NCBI GenBank assembly: GCA_022824735.1
Contig: JAJDZI010000115.1
Location: 1 to 33,902 of the forward strand
Reading direction: 5' to 3'
DNA from: Nitrospirales bacterium
GTDB taxonomy: Bacteria; Nitrospirota; Nitrospiria; Nitrospirales; UBA8639
DNA: 33,902 bases
The position numbers were made by a program, and so were the translations under genes. Below are positions 1 to 9,550 of the stretch, in pieces (the stretch's first letter is position 1; every line of letters starts with the position of its first letter). The notes beneath the pieces were generated by a model. That model did not search any database. It was not told where the DNA came from and worked only from the letters and a program-made list of their open reading frames with translations.

Positions 1-109
1 AACACCCCCTTCAGAACCCCCGGTTCGAATCTCACCCTCGTCTACGGCCAATGGGTAAGGTTGTGGTGGCTCCACTCTGTAAATAAATTAAATCACCACT
101 TTTTATGGT

Positions 110-122
110 ATGGCGGAGAGGG
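110..122. repeat. Candidate attL: 13-bp direct repeat ATGGCGGAGAGGG of the tRNA-Ser 3' end
   Basis: Exact match, same orientation, to 26097-26109, which covers the 3' end of the tRNA-Ser gene. Integrase lies next to the right copy. Confidence 0.65.
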
Positions 123-181
123 TGTTCTGCAAACGATACGCGAAACCCCTATAAACAGGAGCGTTTCGCCGATCATGTCAT

Positions 182-202
182 GTGTGTTCCCAAGTTTGTT
201 CC
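182..202. repeat. 21-bp direct repeat GTGTTCCCAAGTTTGTTCCCA (left copy)
   Basis: Exact copy at 25927-25947 upstream of the integrase start; contains two TGTTCCCA half-sites. Confidence 0.8.
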
Positions 203-388
203 CACAGACGTAAGCGCTGCCCCCGCATGGGACTCCGTGCGACGGGGCTCCTGTCATGCTATTCCTGTCAGACCTGGATTTCAATTCGGAGGAGGGACAT
301 TATGTCCTGAGCACGCCTGCGAAATCAAGAGGACGACATCCCCCGCACATGTTGGCATCCTCCGCGAATCACAAAGGAGGTGACGCCA

Positions 389-595
389 ATGTCGACCGAT
401 CAAGACGTGCTGCTAACCCGCCGTGAGGTTGAGCGATGCACAGGGCTCAGCCGCAGTACCATTTACAGAAAAATGAGCGACGGCTCCTTTCCGGTGCCGT
501 TGAAAGTCTCTGAGCGGGCCGTACGATGGCGCGAGAGTGACATTCGCGCCTACGTCGATTCGCGCCCGCGCTCGTATGGCGAGACGGCAGCCTGA
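389..595 (+). CDS. AlpA-family DNA-binding regulator / excisionase-like
   Basis: MSTDQDVLLTRREVERCTGLSRSTIYRKMSDGSFPVPLKVSERAVRWRESDIRAYVDSR is a typical AlpA/MerR-like winged HTH; AAAGGAGGTGA upstream of ATG 389. Confidence 0.85.
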   Translation: MSTDQDVLLTRREVERCTGLSRSTIYRKMSDGSFPVPLKVSERAVRWRESDIRAYVDSRPRSYGETAA

Positions 596-685
596 CCAGA
601 AAAAGAAACCTGATGAGGTGGCCGGTTCATGGCGGCCTGGGACCAGGCCGCCGGTCTCGCCGACACCTGGAGAGGAGGTTGTCCC

Positions 686-1445
686 ATGCGCATTGAACGC
701 CGTGATCCCACCCTCACATACCCCCGGGCCATCCGAGAAGACAAGCGCCGGCTGGTCCTTGACTGGCTCCTGGAATTTCAATTCTCCTCGGTCGAGCTCC
801 TCGCTCAACGCCTCGGCCTGACGTCCCACAGTTCCTACAAATTCTTTCGCGCGCTCCTCGACGACCAGCTCATCCAACACGTTAAAAGCGTCCATACCCA
901 CCAAGGCCGGGGTCGACCTGTTGCAGGTCGCCGGCCGGGACGTGGCCCACGCCCACACCCAACCCTCACGCTTGAACCGATACGCGCACCTCATGCACGA
1001 CCTGGCCGTGCAACACGCCGTGCTCAAGCGGCTCGCTCACTACAACGAAGTGATTTGGGATCAACACATCAACCTCCTGGAGCAATACGACAAGCCGGAC
1101 GTCCTCATGCACTCCCCGAAGAACTATTGGGTGGCTTTTGAATATGAACGCTGGCGGAAAGAAACAAAGCGCATCTATCTTTCTTTCATGAATCATGCGA
1201 AGGCGCTCATCAAGCGACACTACAGCGGTGTGTACTATCTGTTCGACCGCGAACCCGACCTCGTGCACTACCAGACGCTTTTCGCAGCCCAGGCATGGCC
1301 CGAGTACCACTACCATCGCAAGACCGGCAACATCACACCGGCCGGCACCCATTTCCAGCCTGATACCATTGAGCGCTTACGCGACTGTTTTCTCTTCATT
1401 CACGAGCCTCACAGCGGAACTTATGTGGGTAGCTTGGCAGGCTAA
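686..1445 (+). pseudogene. Replication-relaxation/MobC-like protein, frameshifted
   Basis: ATG 686 behind AGAGGAGG. ORF 629..1141 carries the N-terminal winged-helix-like part; the protein continues in another frame as ...TKAGVDLLQVAGRDVAHAHTQPSRLNRYAHLMHDLAVQ... to 1445. Frame change falls around 880-915. Confidence 0.5.
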
Positions 1446-1539
1446 ACCGTAGGACTTTACAGCATGCCATGAAGCAGGGCTTTCTTGATCGCCACTTCAA
1501 GCTGCTCCATGGTGGGATGTTTCTATGGTGGAACTGGTA

Positions 1540-2500
1540 TCATGATTTGCCCTCGTTGCTCCAGGCATCCATCGTGTCCTCAAACTTCTTCGCTAAGGCT
1601 GCGAACCCTTCTGAGCTAGGATGCATATCGTCATGCCAAGGATATAACGTCGTAACATGACGACAGTCGAGGTAGTGGACTTTTTCATATGTGTTCCCAG
1701 CTTCCTTGATGACCATGTTTAATCTGTCCAGTACGCACGCCATAATCGAATTCATAAGATTATCAGGAATTCCTAGTTCTTGCAGATGCTGACCGATCCA
1801 AGTGCCTCCACCAACGAGCGGACGCGGGTAGTCGTATCCGTAAGTAAGCACTTTCAGGGAAGGGAATTGTGATATTACCTCATTCAACAAGAATTGGTAA
1901 TTACGCTTAATCTCAGTAAGGGCTTGCTCCCCTGCCTCTGTTAGGTACTCATTCATTGGTCAATCTGGTTCATACGAATGTAGATAAGATCCATTCGCTA
2001 ACCCTTCTTGAAGGTCATTGCCGCCAGCACTTAGCATGAAATAGTCTGTCGTGTTGGAGATCACCCGCAGGCAGGTATTCCTTATTCTGCAGAATCTTTT
2101 TAAGGGTATGCCCCCAATAGGCAATATCTGTAATACTGAAGCGGTTATTGAATCGAATCCACTCGACAATATCGGACCGCAAGAACGCGAAAGAGGGAAA
2201 ACAGAACCAAGAGTCACCTTCCGCGACAACGTGACTCTTTCCCTCGTGGGAGAAAAGCTTCAACTGTACATCGCGTTCGTTATACGATTGCCGCAGTAGT
2301 TGATAGATCTCGCCGTCAACATCGTAGTCAGCATCTGGCTGATTGGTTAACGCATCTGAGCGGAAAGAAAGTTTGGGAATCGGTGAATTAGGTTCGAATT
2401 GGACATAACCCCACAATATCTGAGTGGGCATTGAGCGTTGATTGATAGCATCTCTGAATTCCGCGAAGGACAATTTCTTCGTCATAGGACACCTCATCAA
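1540..2500 (-). pseudogene. SGNH/GDSL-hydrolase-like protein, frameshift plus in-frame TGA
   Basis: Blocks in order across three ORFs: VVAEGDSW (2015..2500), SAGGNDLQ (1960..2229), DDMHPSSEGF (1540..1956). The last two ORFs are in the same frame separated by TGA at 1960-1962. Confidence 0.6.
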
Positions 2501-2589
2501 TGGTTATAGTGTTTGCCGAGTTACCTGCATCATGCCCTATCCAGATGGGGAGGCGGGGGGAAACATGGGGAAGGAGGTATATACTTCCC

Positions 2590-3611
2590 CTACGTTGGCT
2601 CTGTTCCTCCACGCTTCATGCGGTCTTCCTGGTTAAACTTTTCAGTTTCGTCATCCAGGACCTTGTTAATGAACGCAACAAAGACTGACGTGTCTTCGAC
2701 GAAATGCCGCCACTGCTGCCTTTGGGCAGGCTCCCACGCATAGCGTTTCTTGTGAAGCTTCACGTCAATGTCAAAATATTGCAGCATGTCTTGGAGCGTG
2801 GCGACGGGACGGTTCTTGGGTTGCGACTGTTGACTTGGTGGGTTTGTCGTCAAGGCCACGAGAGTAGAGGTATATGTGCCACGGGGGAGGCTCTTCCGAT
2901 GTGCACTCTCAAGGTAATCTTGTTCCTCCTTAGGAAGGGCGCGATAGAGACCGGTGAGCCAGTGACCTGGCTTGTAGCCATGTCCGCGACGCACCAAGAG
3001 GAGCTTGAGCAGTAATTCGAGCGCGATGCCGAGGTTAAAATGGGCTGCCGTTTTCATCGACATCCAATCCCACACGGTTTTCCCGTCCTTGGAACTTAGG
3101 CCACGCTTCACTATATGGTGTTCGACGACCTCTGCAGTCGCCGCGAAGTCGCGGGTCATCCTAATCAACAAGGGAATATCCACCTCATCGATTTTCGGAG
3201 ATTGCTCCTTCACGAGCTTGTTTCCCATCTTGAGCCTTCCTTTCTCTGAAACGCGCCCCAGTTGTTCAATGGCGTTTTTCAAGCGTTCCTGCCGTTGGCC
3301 TTGTTCGGTGTTCTGATTGGCCTTTGCCTGTTCCTCCGTGACCTTGGCTTGCGTTCTCGTAACATCGGCTTGTGCCTGTGTGGATTCCTCCATCGCCTTG
3401 GCGCGTCTATTGGCGATCATGGCTTGTAGGGCAAGCAGGATACCCCCATGCCGATTCCCAGAAAGGTCAGGATTTCGTTTTTCTTGGACAACCCCCAAAC
3501 CTCGGATAACCCCAAACGTCGGCCGACCCACGCTTCAACAGTTTCACAGAACATGACAGCCACAAAAGTCGAAAACAGCACGACGAGCAGACTGCACAGA
3601 AAGGCCAACAA
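2590..3611 (-). pseudogene. TM + coiled-coil + HEPN-like protein, frameshift at a G5 tract
   Basis: ORF 3417..3611 gives MLAFLCSLLVVLFSTFVAVMF...KNEILTFLGIGMG; ORF 2590..3531 continues (G)ILLALQAMIANRRAKAMEESTQ...QERLKNAIEQLG...AAHFNLGIALELLLKLLLVRRGHGYKPGHWLTGLYRALPKE. Frame switch at 3443-3447. Confidence 0.55.
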
Positions 3612-4019
3612 AGGGTGCGTCTTGACATTGAATCAGATTTGTGATGGCAGTCTTAACGGTAGGCATATGGCTTTTTCTATCAATTTTCGTATCACTATAC
3701 ATAAATTCCCAAAACTCAGAGGTGGTCGGACTATTTTGAACAGTTTGCAAGCTGTCGATAAGTGGATCTCCGCGCTGGGCATGTCGCCGCCTGGAGTGAC
3801 TGGACTGGTTGAAATTCAGATTTCCCAAGCTACCTCTCTTAACCGTATGCAAAATTGATGGTACATTTTCTCAGCATCTTCATAGCCAGCTATAAATAAA
3901 CAGCTTTTTAAGATTCAAAGATTCGTTCGTTGAATGCCACGTTCAATCATAACGCCAACGGCACCTTGAACCAACCATCTTTCATTGCGATTAAGTACCA
4001 CTCTTTCCTTTCATTTTGT

Positions 4020-4084
4020 GTAGGGACAGGTCTGCGTGCCTGTCCGAGCTCCGTAGGTCAGGTTAGCGAAGCGTAACCTGACCT
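4020..4084. repeat. Two tandem GTAG-headed hairpins (REP-like)
   Basis: GTAG-GGACAGG...CCTGTCC (4020-4045) and GTAG-GTCAGGTTA-GCGAAGCG-TAACCTGAC (4053-4082); the second is part of a perfect 11-bp inverted repeat 4055-4084. Confidence 0.6.
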
Positions 4085-4194
4085 CTTCGCTAAGGCCCCT
4101 CCAAAAGTCAGGGTGGTCCTCGCTTCTTGACGCCAATATGGCAGGGAATGATAATAGACATAGTCTGACCATCATGCGAAGGGAGTTCTGTGCC

Positions 4195-4419
4195 GTGAGT
4201 CCGAAATTGCAGGAAGAGTTGCTCAAGGAAATGGCTCGGCTATCGCAAGAAGAGCAACAGAGAGTAGTCGCCTACGCGAAGAGCCTGGCTGCATGGCCCA
4301 CAGGGAAGGCCAGGAAGGATTTGGTGAGATTCGCTGGAGCGATTGATCCGGATGATCTCAAGCAGATGGCCGCGGTCATCGAGGAGGGCTGCGAAAGGAT
4401 AAACGAGAGTGAGTGGTAG
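4195..4419 (+). CDS. Putative antitoxin of a VapBC-type pair
   Basis: Small helical protein VSPKLQEELLKEMARLSQEEQQRVVAYAKSLA... overlapping the downstream PIN gene; GTG 4195 with AGGGAG upstream, or ATG 4138. Confidence 0.6.
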   Translation: MSPKLQEELLKEMARLSQEEQQRVVAYAKSLAAWPTGKARKDLVRFAGAIDPDDLKQMAAVIEEGCERINESEW

Positions 4420-4798
4420 TGTCCTTCTGGACACCAACATTCTCATCGGTATCCTCGCGAAGGACGAAGCCATTCTTTCCCGTTTGGTGGAAACAGACGC
4501 AGTTTTCCTTCCAAGCATCGCACTTGGCGAACTGTATTTCGGAGCATTTAAGTCAGCTCATCCCGATGACAACGCCGAACGTATTGATCGTTTGGCGGCT
4601 TCCACGGCCATCCTCTACTGCGATGGCACCACCGCTCTGCACTATGGACGGATCAAGACAGGTCTACGTGCAAAGGGCCGGCCGATTCCTGAAAATGACA
4701 TCTGGATCGCAGCAATCGCGCAGCAACACGGCCTGACCGTCGTCTCCCGGGACCTGCACTTTAGGGAAATCGAGCACCTGCCTGTCGAGGACTGGTGA
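4409..4798 (+). CDS. vapC: VapC-type PIN-domain toxin
   Basis: LLDTNILIGIL, E at LGELYFGA, PENDIWIAAIAQQHGLTVVSRDLHF: characteristic PIN acidic residues. GTG start at 4409. Confidence 0.88.
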   Translation: MSGSVLLDTNILIGILAKDEAILSRLVETDAVFLPSIALGELYFGAFKSAHPDDNAERIDRLAASTAILYCDGTTALHYGRIKTGLRAKGRPIPENDIWIAAIAQQHGLTVVSRDLHFREIEHLPVEDW

Positions 4799-4886
4799 TC
4801 AGCGAAAGTTGGATCTACCAGTCAACACGCTTAAATAATAGGGCAACATAATCTGTAAAAACAGGACTTATTTATAGGAAGTGCAT

Positions 4887-5507
4887 ATGGGTATTTTCTC
4901 ACGCTTGTTTCAAGGTGCTGATAAACAAGTCGAGGCGGCATTGGAAGAACTCTACTCAAAAGCCTGCGTCTCGTATAGCGGTCAATCGATTGCAGAAGCC
5001 AGAAGAACTGTGCGTGAAGCCATCAAAGGGTGTAAGGAATAAGCGCGGCAGGAGGGTACTGATAAGTTGCCTGAAAACTTCGGAACATTATTGATTACCA
5101 AATCAGAGGAGCTTCACGTCATGGGTTTCACGATCGTTCAGAATGCAAGGGCAGACGACGCTTGTGATGAAGACATAAAACAGTAGTGGAACCTTCACGA
5201 CCTTCAACGACGGATGGTGATTTGGCACGAAAATGCACTCCGTTATGCAAATTGCGTATCTTTTCAGGAGGACGGTTTGGAAGCTGATAAAGCTATGGCA
5301 AGGCTTCGGGTTATTTTTCCAATGTATGGTGATTCAAATGACAACACCCACACAAGTGGTGACGACAGGCCACTGCGTCATGAATTGCGAGGTCGCGTCG
5401 ACCGATACCGAGAGCGTTACAGTCCGCAGGAAGTTGCTGAGGCTCGCAAGCATTTTACTCCATTCAATGCATTCGTGAGATCTGAGATGAGAAATGGCCC
5501 CCTCTAA
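4887..5507 (+). pseudogene. Unknown protein interrupted by in-frame TAA (5040) and TAG (5184)
   Basis: MGIFSRLFQGADKQVEAALEELYSKACVSYSGQSIAEARRTVREAIKGCKE*ARQEGTDKLPENFGTLLITKSEELHVMGFTIVQNARADDACDEDIKQ*WNLHDLQRRMVIWHENALRY... is one frame throughout; ORF 5214..5507 is its 3' part. Confidence 0.55.
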
Positions 5508-5606
5508 TCTGCACGTTGCAGCGGGACTGGTGCTCGCGTTACTCGCGCCCCGGCCGCTGATCGCGAACGTTGGTCAGGCCGATCTCCGTGAAAGGAGCGA
5601 GCACTC

Positions 5607-6401
5607 ATGATCCAACTCTATTCTGGAAGTGGATCTCAGGAGGTTGAGGTACTTGATGAGACCTTATCGGATCAGGATTGGGCAGCCACCCGGAGCACCG
5701 TCGTTCGCCGGCTTGAATCCAGAAAAGGGGGACGGCAGGCGGCAGAACTGCTCGCCAGCATACCTTTCGAGTTGCGCAATGGCACAAACGGTTTTAATGA
5801 CGAGTTTTTGATCCTCTACTATAAATGCCCCGTAGACCGATACACTGAATTGGCGGAAACGTATGAAGAGAATAATCTTAAGCACGAATATTGCCAGATC
5901 GCAGAGGCTATGAACGAGGCCAGGTACTCTGTACGGTTCATCGTCCTGGATTTAGATCCAGAATCTGGCCCGGCACCAGTGGCGACGCCTACCTTAACGA
6001 CCCGTAGCGATTCCGTCGAACGGGCTCTTGCAGACGCTGAGGAGCTTATTTACAGTCAGGGCGCAGCCAGTGGAGTGGATCGCGTACACACCGCACTGCA
6101 TGGGTACCTCAAGGGCATTGCAGAGCAGGCATCCATCCAGTTCCCGGACGACGCCGGCATCACGACCCTGTTTAAACTCCTCCGCAAATCTCACCCGGCG
6201 CTTCGTGTTCCAGAGCCGCGCGCAGGCGATATCGACCTTGTCATCCGATCCCTCTCCACTATCCTTGATGCGCTGAACCCGATTCGCAATAAAGCGAGCA
6301 GGGCTCACCCGACCGATGCAGTTCTCCAGGAACCGGAGGCCATGCTCGTGATTAATAGCGTGAGGACACTGCTACATTATTTAGATGCAAAGCTGCGATA
6401 G
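5607..6401 (+). CDS. Abi_C-like (abortive infection C-terminal, HEPN-type) protein
   Basis: C-terminal half DRVHTALHGYLKGIAEQ...GITTLFKLLRKSHPAL...DLVIRSLSTILDALNPIRNKASRAHP; RNKASRAH fits Rx6H. Confidence 0.65.
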   Translation: MIQLYSGSGSQEVEVLDETLSDQDWAATRSTVVRRLESRKGGRQAAELLASIPFELRNGTNGFNDEFLILYYKCPVDRYTELAETYEENNLKHEYCQIAEAMNEARYSVRFIVLDLDPESGPAPVATPTLTTRSDSVERALADAEELIYSQGAASGVDRVHTALHGYLKGIAEQASIQFPDDAGITTLFKLLRKSHPALRVPEPRAGDIDLVIRSLSTILDALNPIRNKASRAHPTDAVLQEPEAMLVINSVRTLLHYLDAKLR

Positions 6402-6515
6402 CGACCAACTGCCTAACTTCGCGCTATAGCGGCCGCACTCGTGCTTAAGACGTTTGCTGATAAATTGTAGTAGCGCCCCACCTAGCGTGGGATTAACCAC
6501 ATCAGAGAGAAGAGC

Positions 6516-7517
6516 ATGGACCACAACGTGAGGAGGTCATGGGAGGAGTTCCTAAACCCGGAGGTCACGCGTCCTCGCCTTATCGCTGCCTCCATCTACA
6601 TTGCTGGATTCGAGGTCCTCAAGGAAGCCATCGTGGATCACATACGCGACTTCTTTGGGATGGGCTTAGATGAGTCCGGTGACACCGTCGATCCCAGGTA
6701 CCAGTCTGATGTCCTCGCTCGGAATAAGAGCCCCGTCTACGCCAGTCTTGGTTGGCTGAAGGAGATGAACGTGATCAATGACGCCGACATAGGTGTCTTC
6801 GATCGCGTCAAAGCCTGCCGAAATACGCTTGCGCACAATTTGTTCTCGACGTTGGCCTCAGAGGGCTTGCCACCCGATTTCGAGCAGCGCTTCACGGAGA
6901 TGGTTGAGCTGCTCCATAAGGTCGAAGTGTGGTGGATCGTCAACTACGAGATCCCCATCAACCCAGATTACGACGGAAACCACATCGACGAAGAGGAAAT
7001 CGTGCCAGGTCGGCTCGCGGGCATTCAACTCCTGCGGGACATCGCCCTAGGGGACGAGAAGCGAAGCCGGTTCTATTACGAGGAATTTCGCAAGCAAAGT
7101 GGGGGTGGCCGACAAGGCGATGCGCCGCATGGCTTTCGACCGCCGCTGATCGCCAAACCTTTGACAGACACAAGAAAAGAGGAGACCGACATGGACTTTA
7201 CTGACAGACAAAAGACAAAGATCACCCGCATGATCACCAGAGGTGAAAAAATGGATACGATCGCGAGGGAGATCGGAGGGAATTGTACGTGGAAGGACAT
7301 CCAACAGTTTTGTTGGGAATCTGGGTATATGAGCTGGCGGGGCTCAAAAAGGATGATATCAAATCGGCTGAAACGGTTCAAAGCGGCTGGAACACAAGCG
7401 GAACGGGAAAGACTCGCGACGGAAATTGACGAAGCCGTTAGCTACCTTTACTACTGCGCAAAAGAAATGCGGAGCCGCATCGTCGCGATTGAAAAAGCTT
7501 TGAAGCACATCTCTTGA
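6516..7517 (+). CDS. HEPN-like protein with an RNTLAH motif and distinct C-terminal module
   Basis: FDRVKACRNTLAHNLF matches Rx4H in an all-alpha context. A possible internal start ATG 7191 follows AGAGGAG, so the C-terminal module could be separately translated. Confidence 0.6.
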   Translation: MDHNVRRSWEEFLNPEVTRPRLIAASIYIAGFEVLKEAIVDHIRDFFGMGLDESGDTVDPRYQSDVLARNKSPVYASLGWLKEMNVINDADIGVFDRVKACRNTLAHNLFSTLASEGLPPDFEQRFTEMVELLHKVEVWWIVNYEIPINPDYDGNHIDEEEIVPGRLAGIQLLRDIALGDEKRSRFYYEEFRKQSGGGRQGDAPHGFRPPLIAKPLTDTRKEETDMDFTDRQKTKITRMITRGEKMDTIAREIGGNCTWKDIQQFCWESGYMSWRGSKRMISNRLKRFKAAGTQAERERLATEIDEAVSYLYYCAKEMRSRIVAIEKALKHIS

Positions 7518-7646
7518 CTCGTTGTCGAACCAAGGGTTCAACCGACCGCTGTTAAACGCACGTTGCGCTTTGCGGTGGTCTGCGACCCGAAAATTGATCC
7601 GGTCTGGCGGTGATGTTTTTAGCAAAAATCGCCTCCCCCCTCACGA

Positions 7647-8103
7647 GTGATGTTCTCCCAGGGAATTGGGCCAAGTATAATGCGAAAAATCTCATTCAGG
7701 GCGTCCGGCCTGGAAGGAGGTTTTTCGACGAAAAAGTCGAAGTGTAACGAGGAGCAATTTGCGGTGGCCCTGCACCAACATGAAGCGGGGTCCCCGGTGG
7801 GGGAAGTGACCCGTAAACTGGGGGTCTCGGAGCAGACCTTCTACCGGTGGAAGAAGAGGTTCGGGGGGTTGGCCCCCTCCGAGGTTCGCCGGTTGAAACA
7901 ACTGGAAGAGGAGAACCGGTGCTTGAAGCAGATGGTGGCGGACTTGAGTCTGGACCGGCACCTGTGACAGGAGGTGCTCCGAAAAAAGCTCTGAAGCCAG
8001 CGCGGGTGAAGGCGGTGGCGCGTTGGCTGGTGGATCGGTTTGGGGTGAGTGCTCGGCGGGCCTGTCGGGCGGTCCGGTTGCCCCGGTCGACCTGGCTCTA
8101 AAC
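7647..8103 (+). mobile_element. IS3-family remnant (orfA plus truncated start of orfB)
   Basis: KCNEEQFAVALHQHEAGSPVGEVTRKLGVSEQTFYRWKKRFGGLAPSEVRRLKQLEEENRCLKQMVADLSLDRHL is IS3-type orfA; orfB-like KKALKPARVKAVARWLVDRFGVSARRACRAVRLPRSTWL then stop. No DDE catalytic domain follows. Confidence 0.8.
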
Positions 8104-8155
8104 GGGCGGAACGTCAATTGTACGGGCACGGGATGACGACGCGCACTCCATCATG

Positions 8156-9109
8156 CTACACGGTGTTCTCACGGTCGTTTAAGAAAATCCATAGCCTAAT
8201 TTTCAAAGGTAAGGTGATAGCCCACACAGTTTGTTTTATCCATCCGCATAGTTCTTCGTGTTGGATTGGATAGACGTTACGAACACTCCTACCTGGATAT
8301 GGGTTTTCATCTCCTGTCGAAAAAAGAAAAACTAGGTTCTTGTCATCAGCGTCATTTTCATACTCTGAAGGCTCCAATAGCACTTCCCCTGATTTAACCT
8401 GCACATGTGCGAGCTTTCCCTCCTTATGCAGCATGAGGAACTCGAATTTCGGTTTACTCCTAAAGCAAGTCGATTTGATGAGCACCCATTCCCGACTTTG
8501 CAGATAAGCCGCAACAACATCTTCAACATCATCGGGGGTCATTAACAAAAAGAGACATGAGTGGGGAATATCTGACAACAAGTTTTCGAGTTCCTTATCA
8601 TCTATTTCAGGCTCCCATTCAGGATCTTGACGCAACTCGTTAAATAAACGTTCATGCATTTGGGTCACTCGAGGGCTAGTGTGAATTCTCTGGATTGTTC
8701 GTTGTGCAATCGTTCCGCGTTGAATCTGTCCCGAAATAAATTTGGCAGGGACTTCCACCCAAGCGGCCTTTCTGGCATGACCAAGGTCATAACGGTCAAA
8801 TTCGGGGTCAATTTCTCTGCCGTATAAAATTTGGTCATCTTCCACTTTGCACAAATAATATTTCCCCTCTTGGTGAATCCAAACATGATCCCTAGGTTTA
8901 ACGTCTTCCAAAAAATACTGTAGCTCGTAAGGCCACTCCCCCCATGTCTCTATGACGATTTTCTTGGCCTCTTCGAGATCATTGGGGTGCTTATCAACAT
9001 AACCATGATGCCATCCGACCCCAATCAGAGACTTTTCCTTACATTTTGCAAGTACATCGTTGGATGGAACGCTACTGTCGGGTTTTATTGAAAGTTTCCA
9101 AGTTTGCAT
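8156..9109 (-). CDS. EVE/PUA-like N-terminus plus PD-(D/E)XK-like C-terminus; putative modification-dependent nuclease
   Basis: N-terminal IGVGWHHGYVDKHP...VKPRDHVWIHQEGKYYLCKVEDD; C-terminal DVEDVVAAYLQSREWVLIKSTCFRSKPKFEFLMLHKEGKLAHVQVKSGE (E...QxK). Confidence 0.5.
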   Translation of the reverse strand: MQTWKLSIKPDSSVPSNDVLAKCKEKSLIGVGWHHGYVDKHPNDLEEAKKIVIETWGEWPYELQYFLEDVKPRDHVWIHQEGKYYLCKVEDDQILYGREIDPEFDRYDLGHARKAAWVEVPAKFISGQIQRGTIAQRTIQRIHTSPRVTQMHERLFNELRQDPEWEPEIDDKELENLLSDIPHSCLFLLMTPDDVEDVVAAYLQSREWVLIKSTCFRSKPKFEFLMLHKEGKLAHVQVKSGEVLLEPSEYENDADDKNLVFLFSTGDENPYPGRSVRNVYPIQHEELCGWIKQTVWAITLPLKIRLWIFLNDRENTV

Positions 9110-9550
9110 ATTGTGCTCCTAGATGATTGAGGTAATCCGAGTCTTTTTTCGTAGCCGCGTGATCTTATCGCACCAAGTTCCAGCACCTGTGGGCGTGGCG
9201 GTGCTTCAGTCCCGAAGAGTAGGTGGGGGGGAGGACCAAGCTATCTGAACGCAACGAGTTCCGCAACCCACGAAATCAGGTCTGGGGCAATGGTACTCCC
9301 CTCCTTGGGACCACGCCCGGACGCCAATGGCTTTGGGTTCTTTTGCCGAAACAAAAAGCCCTCGTCGCGCGGGGACGAAACCCCGCATGAATTCGCAAGG
9401 AGCCCCTTCCTCATTGTCGCCGACAAAAGCCGAACAGCCAGACGGCCATTATACCGGTTTAAAAGTCGATGGTTAGAAACTGGCCGAGGGAAAGTTTGGA
9501 GCGCTGGCTCAGCTTCATTCTTCCCTCTCGTAGGTACGTAGATGGCTGCC

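Noticed and set aside
22-50. tRNA 3'-end-like string GGTTCGAATCTCACCCTCGTCTACGGCCA at the window start
   Set aside because: The nucleotides flanking TTCGAAT do not form a proper T-stem and the 5' part is outside the window. At most a remnant; not callable.
105-383. 92-aa plus-strand ORF and overlapping 93..284 minus ORF
   Set aside because: Span the att-like repeats and the AlpA upstream region; no recognisable domain or convincing start.
7647-8103. IS3-like element as an active insertion sequence
   Set aside because: orfB stops after its N-terminal region, there is no DDE domain, and I could not identify terminal inverted repeats.
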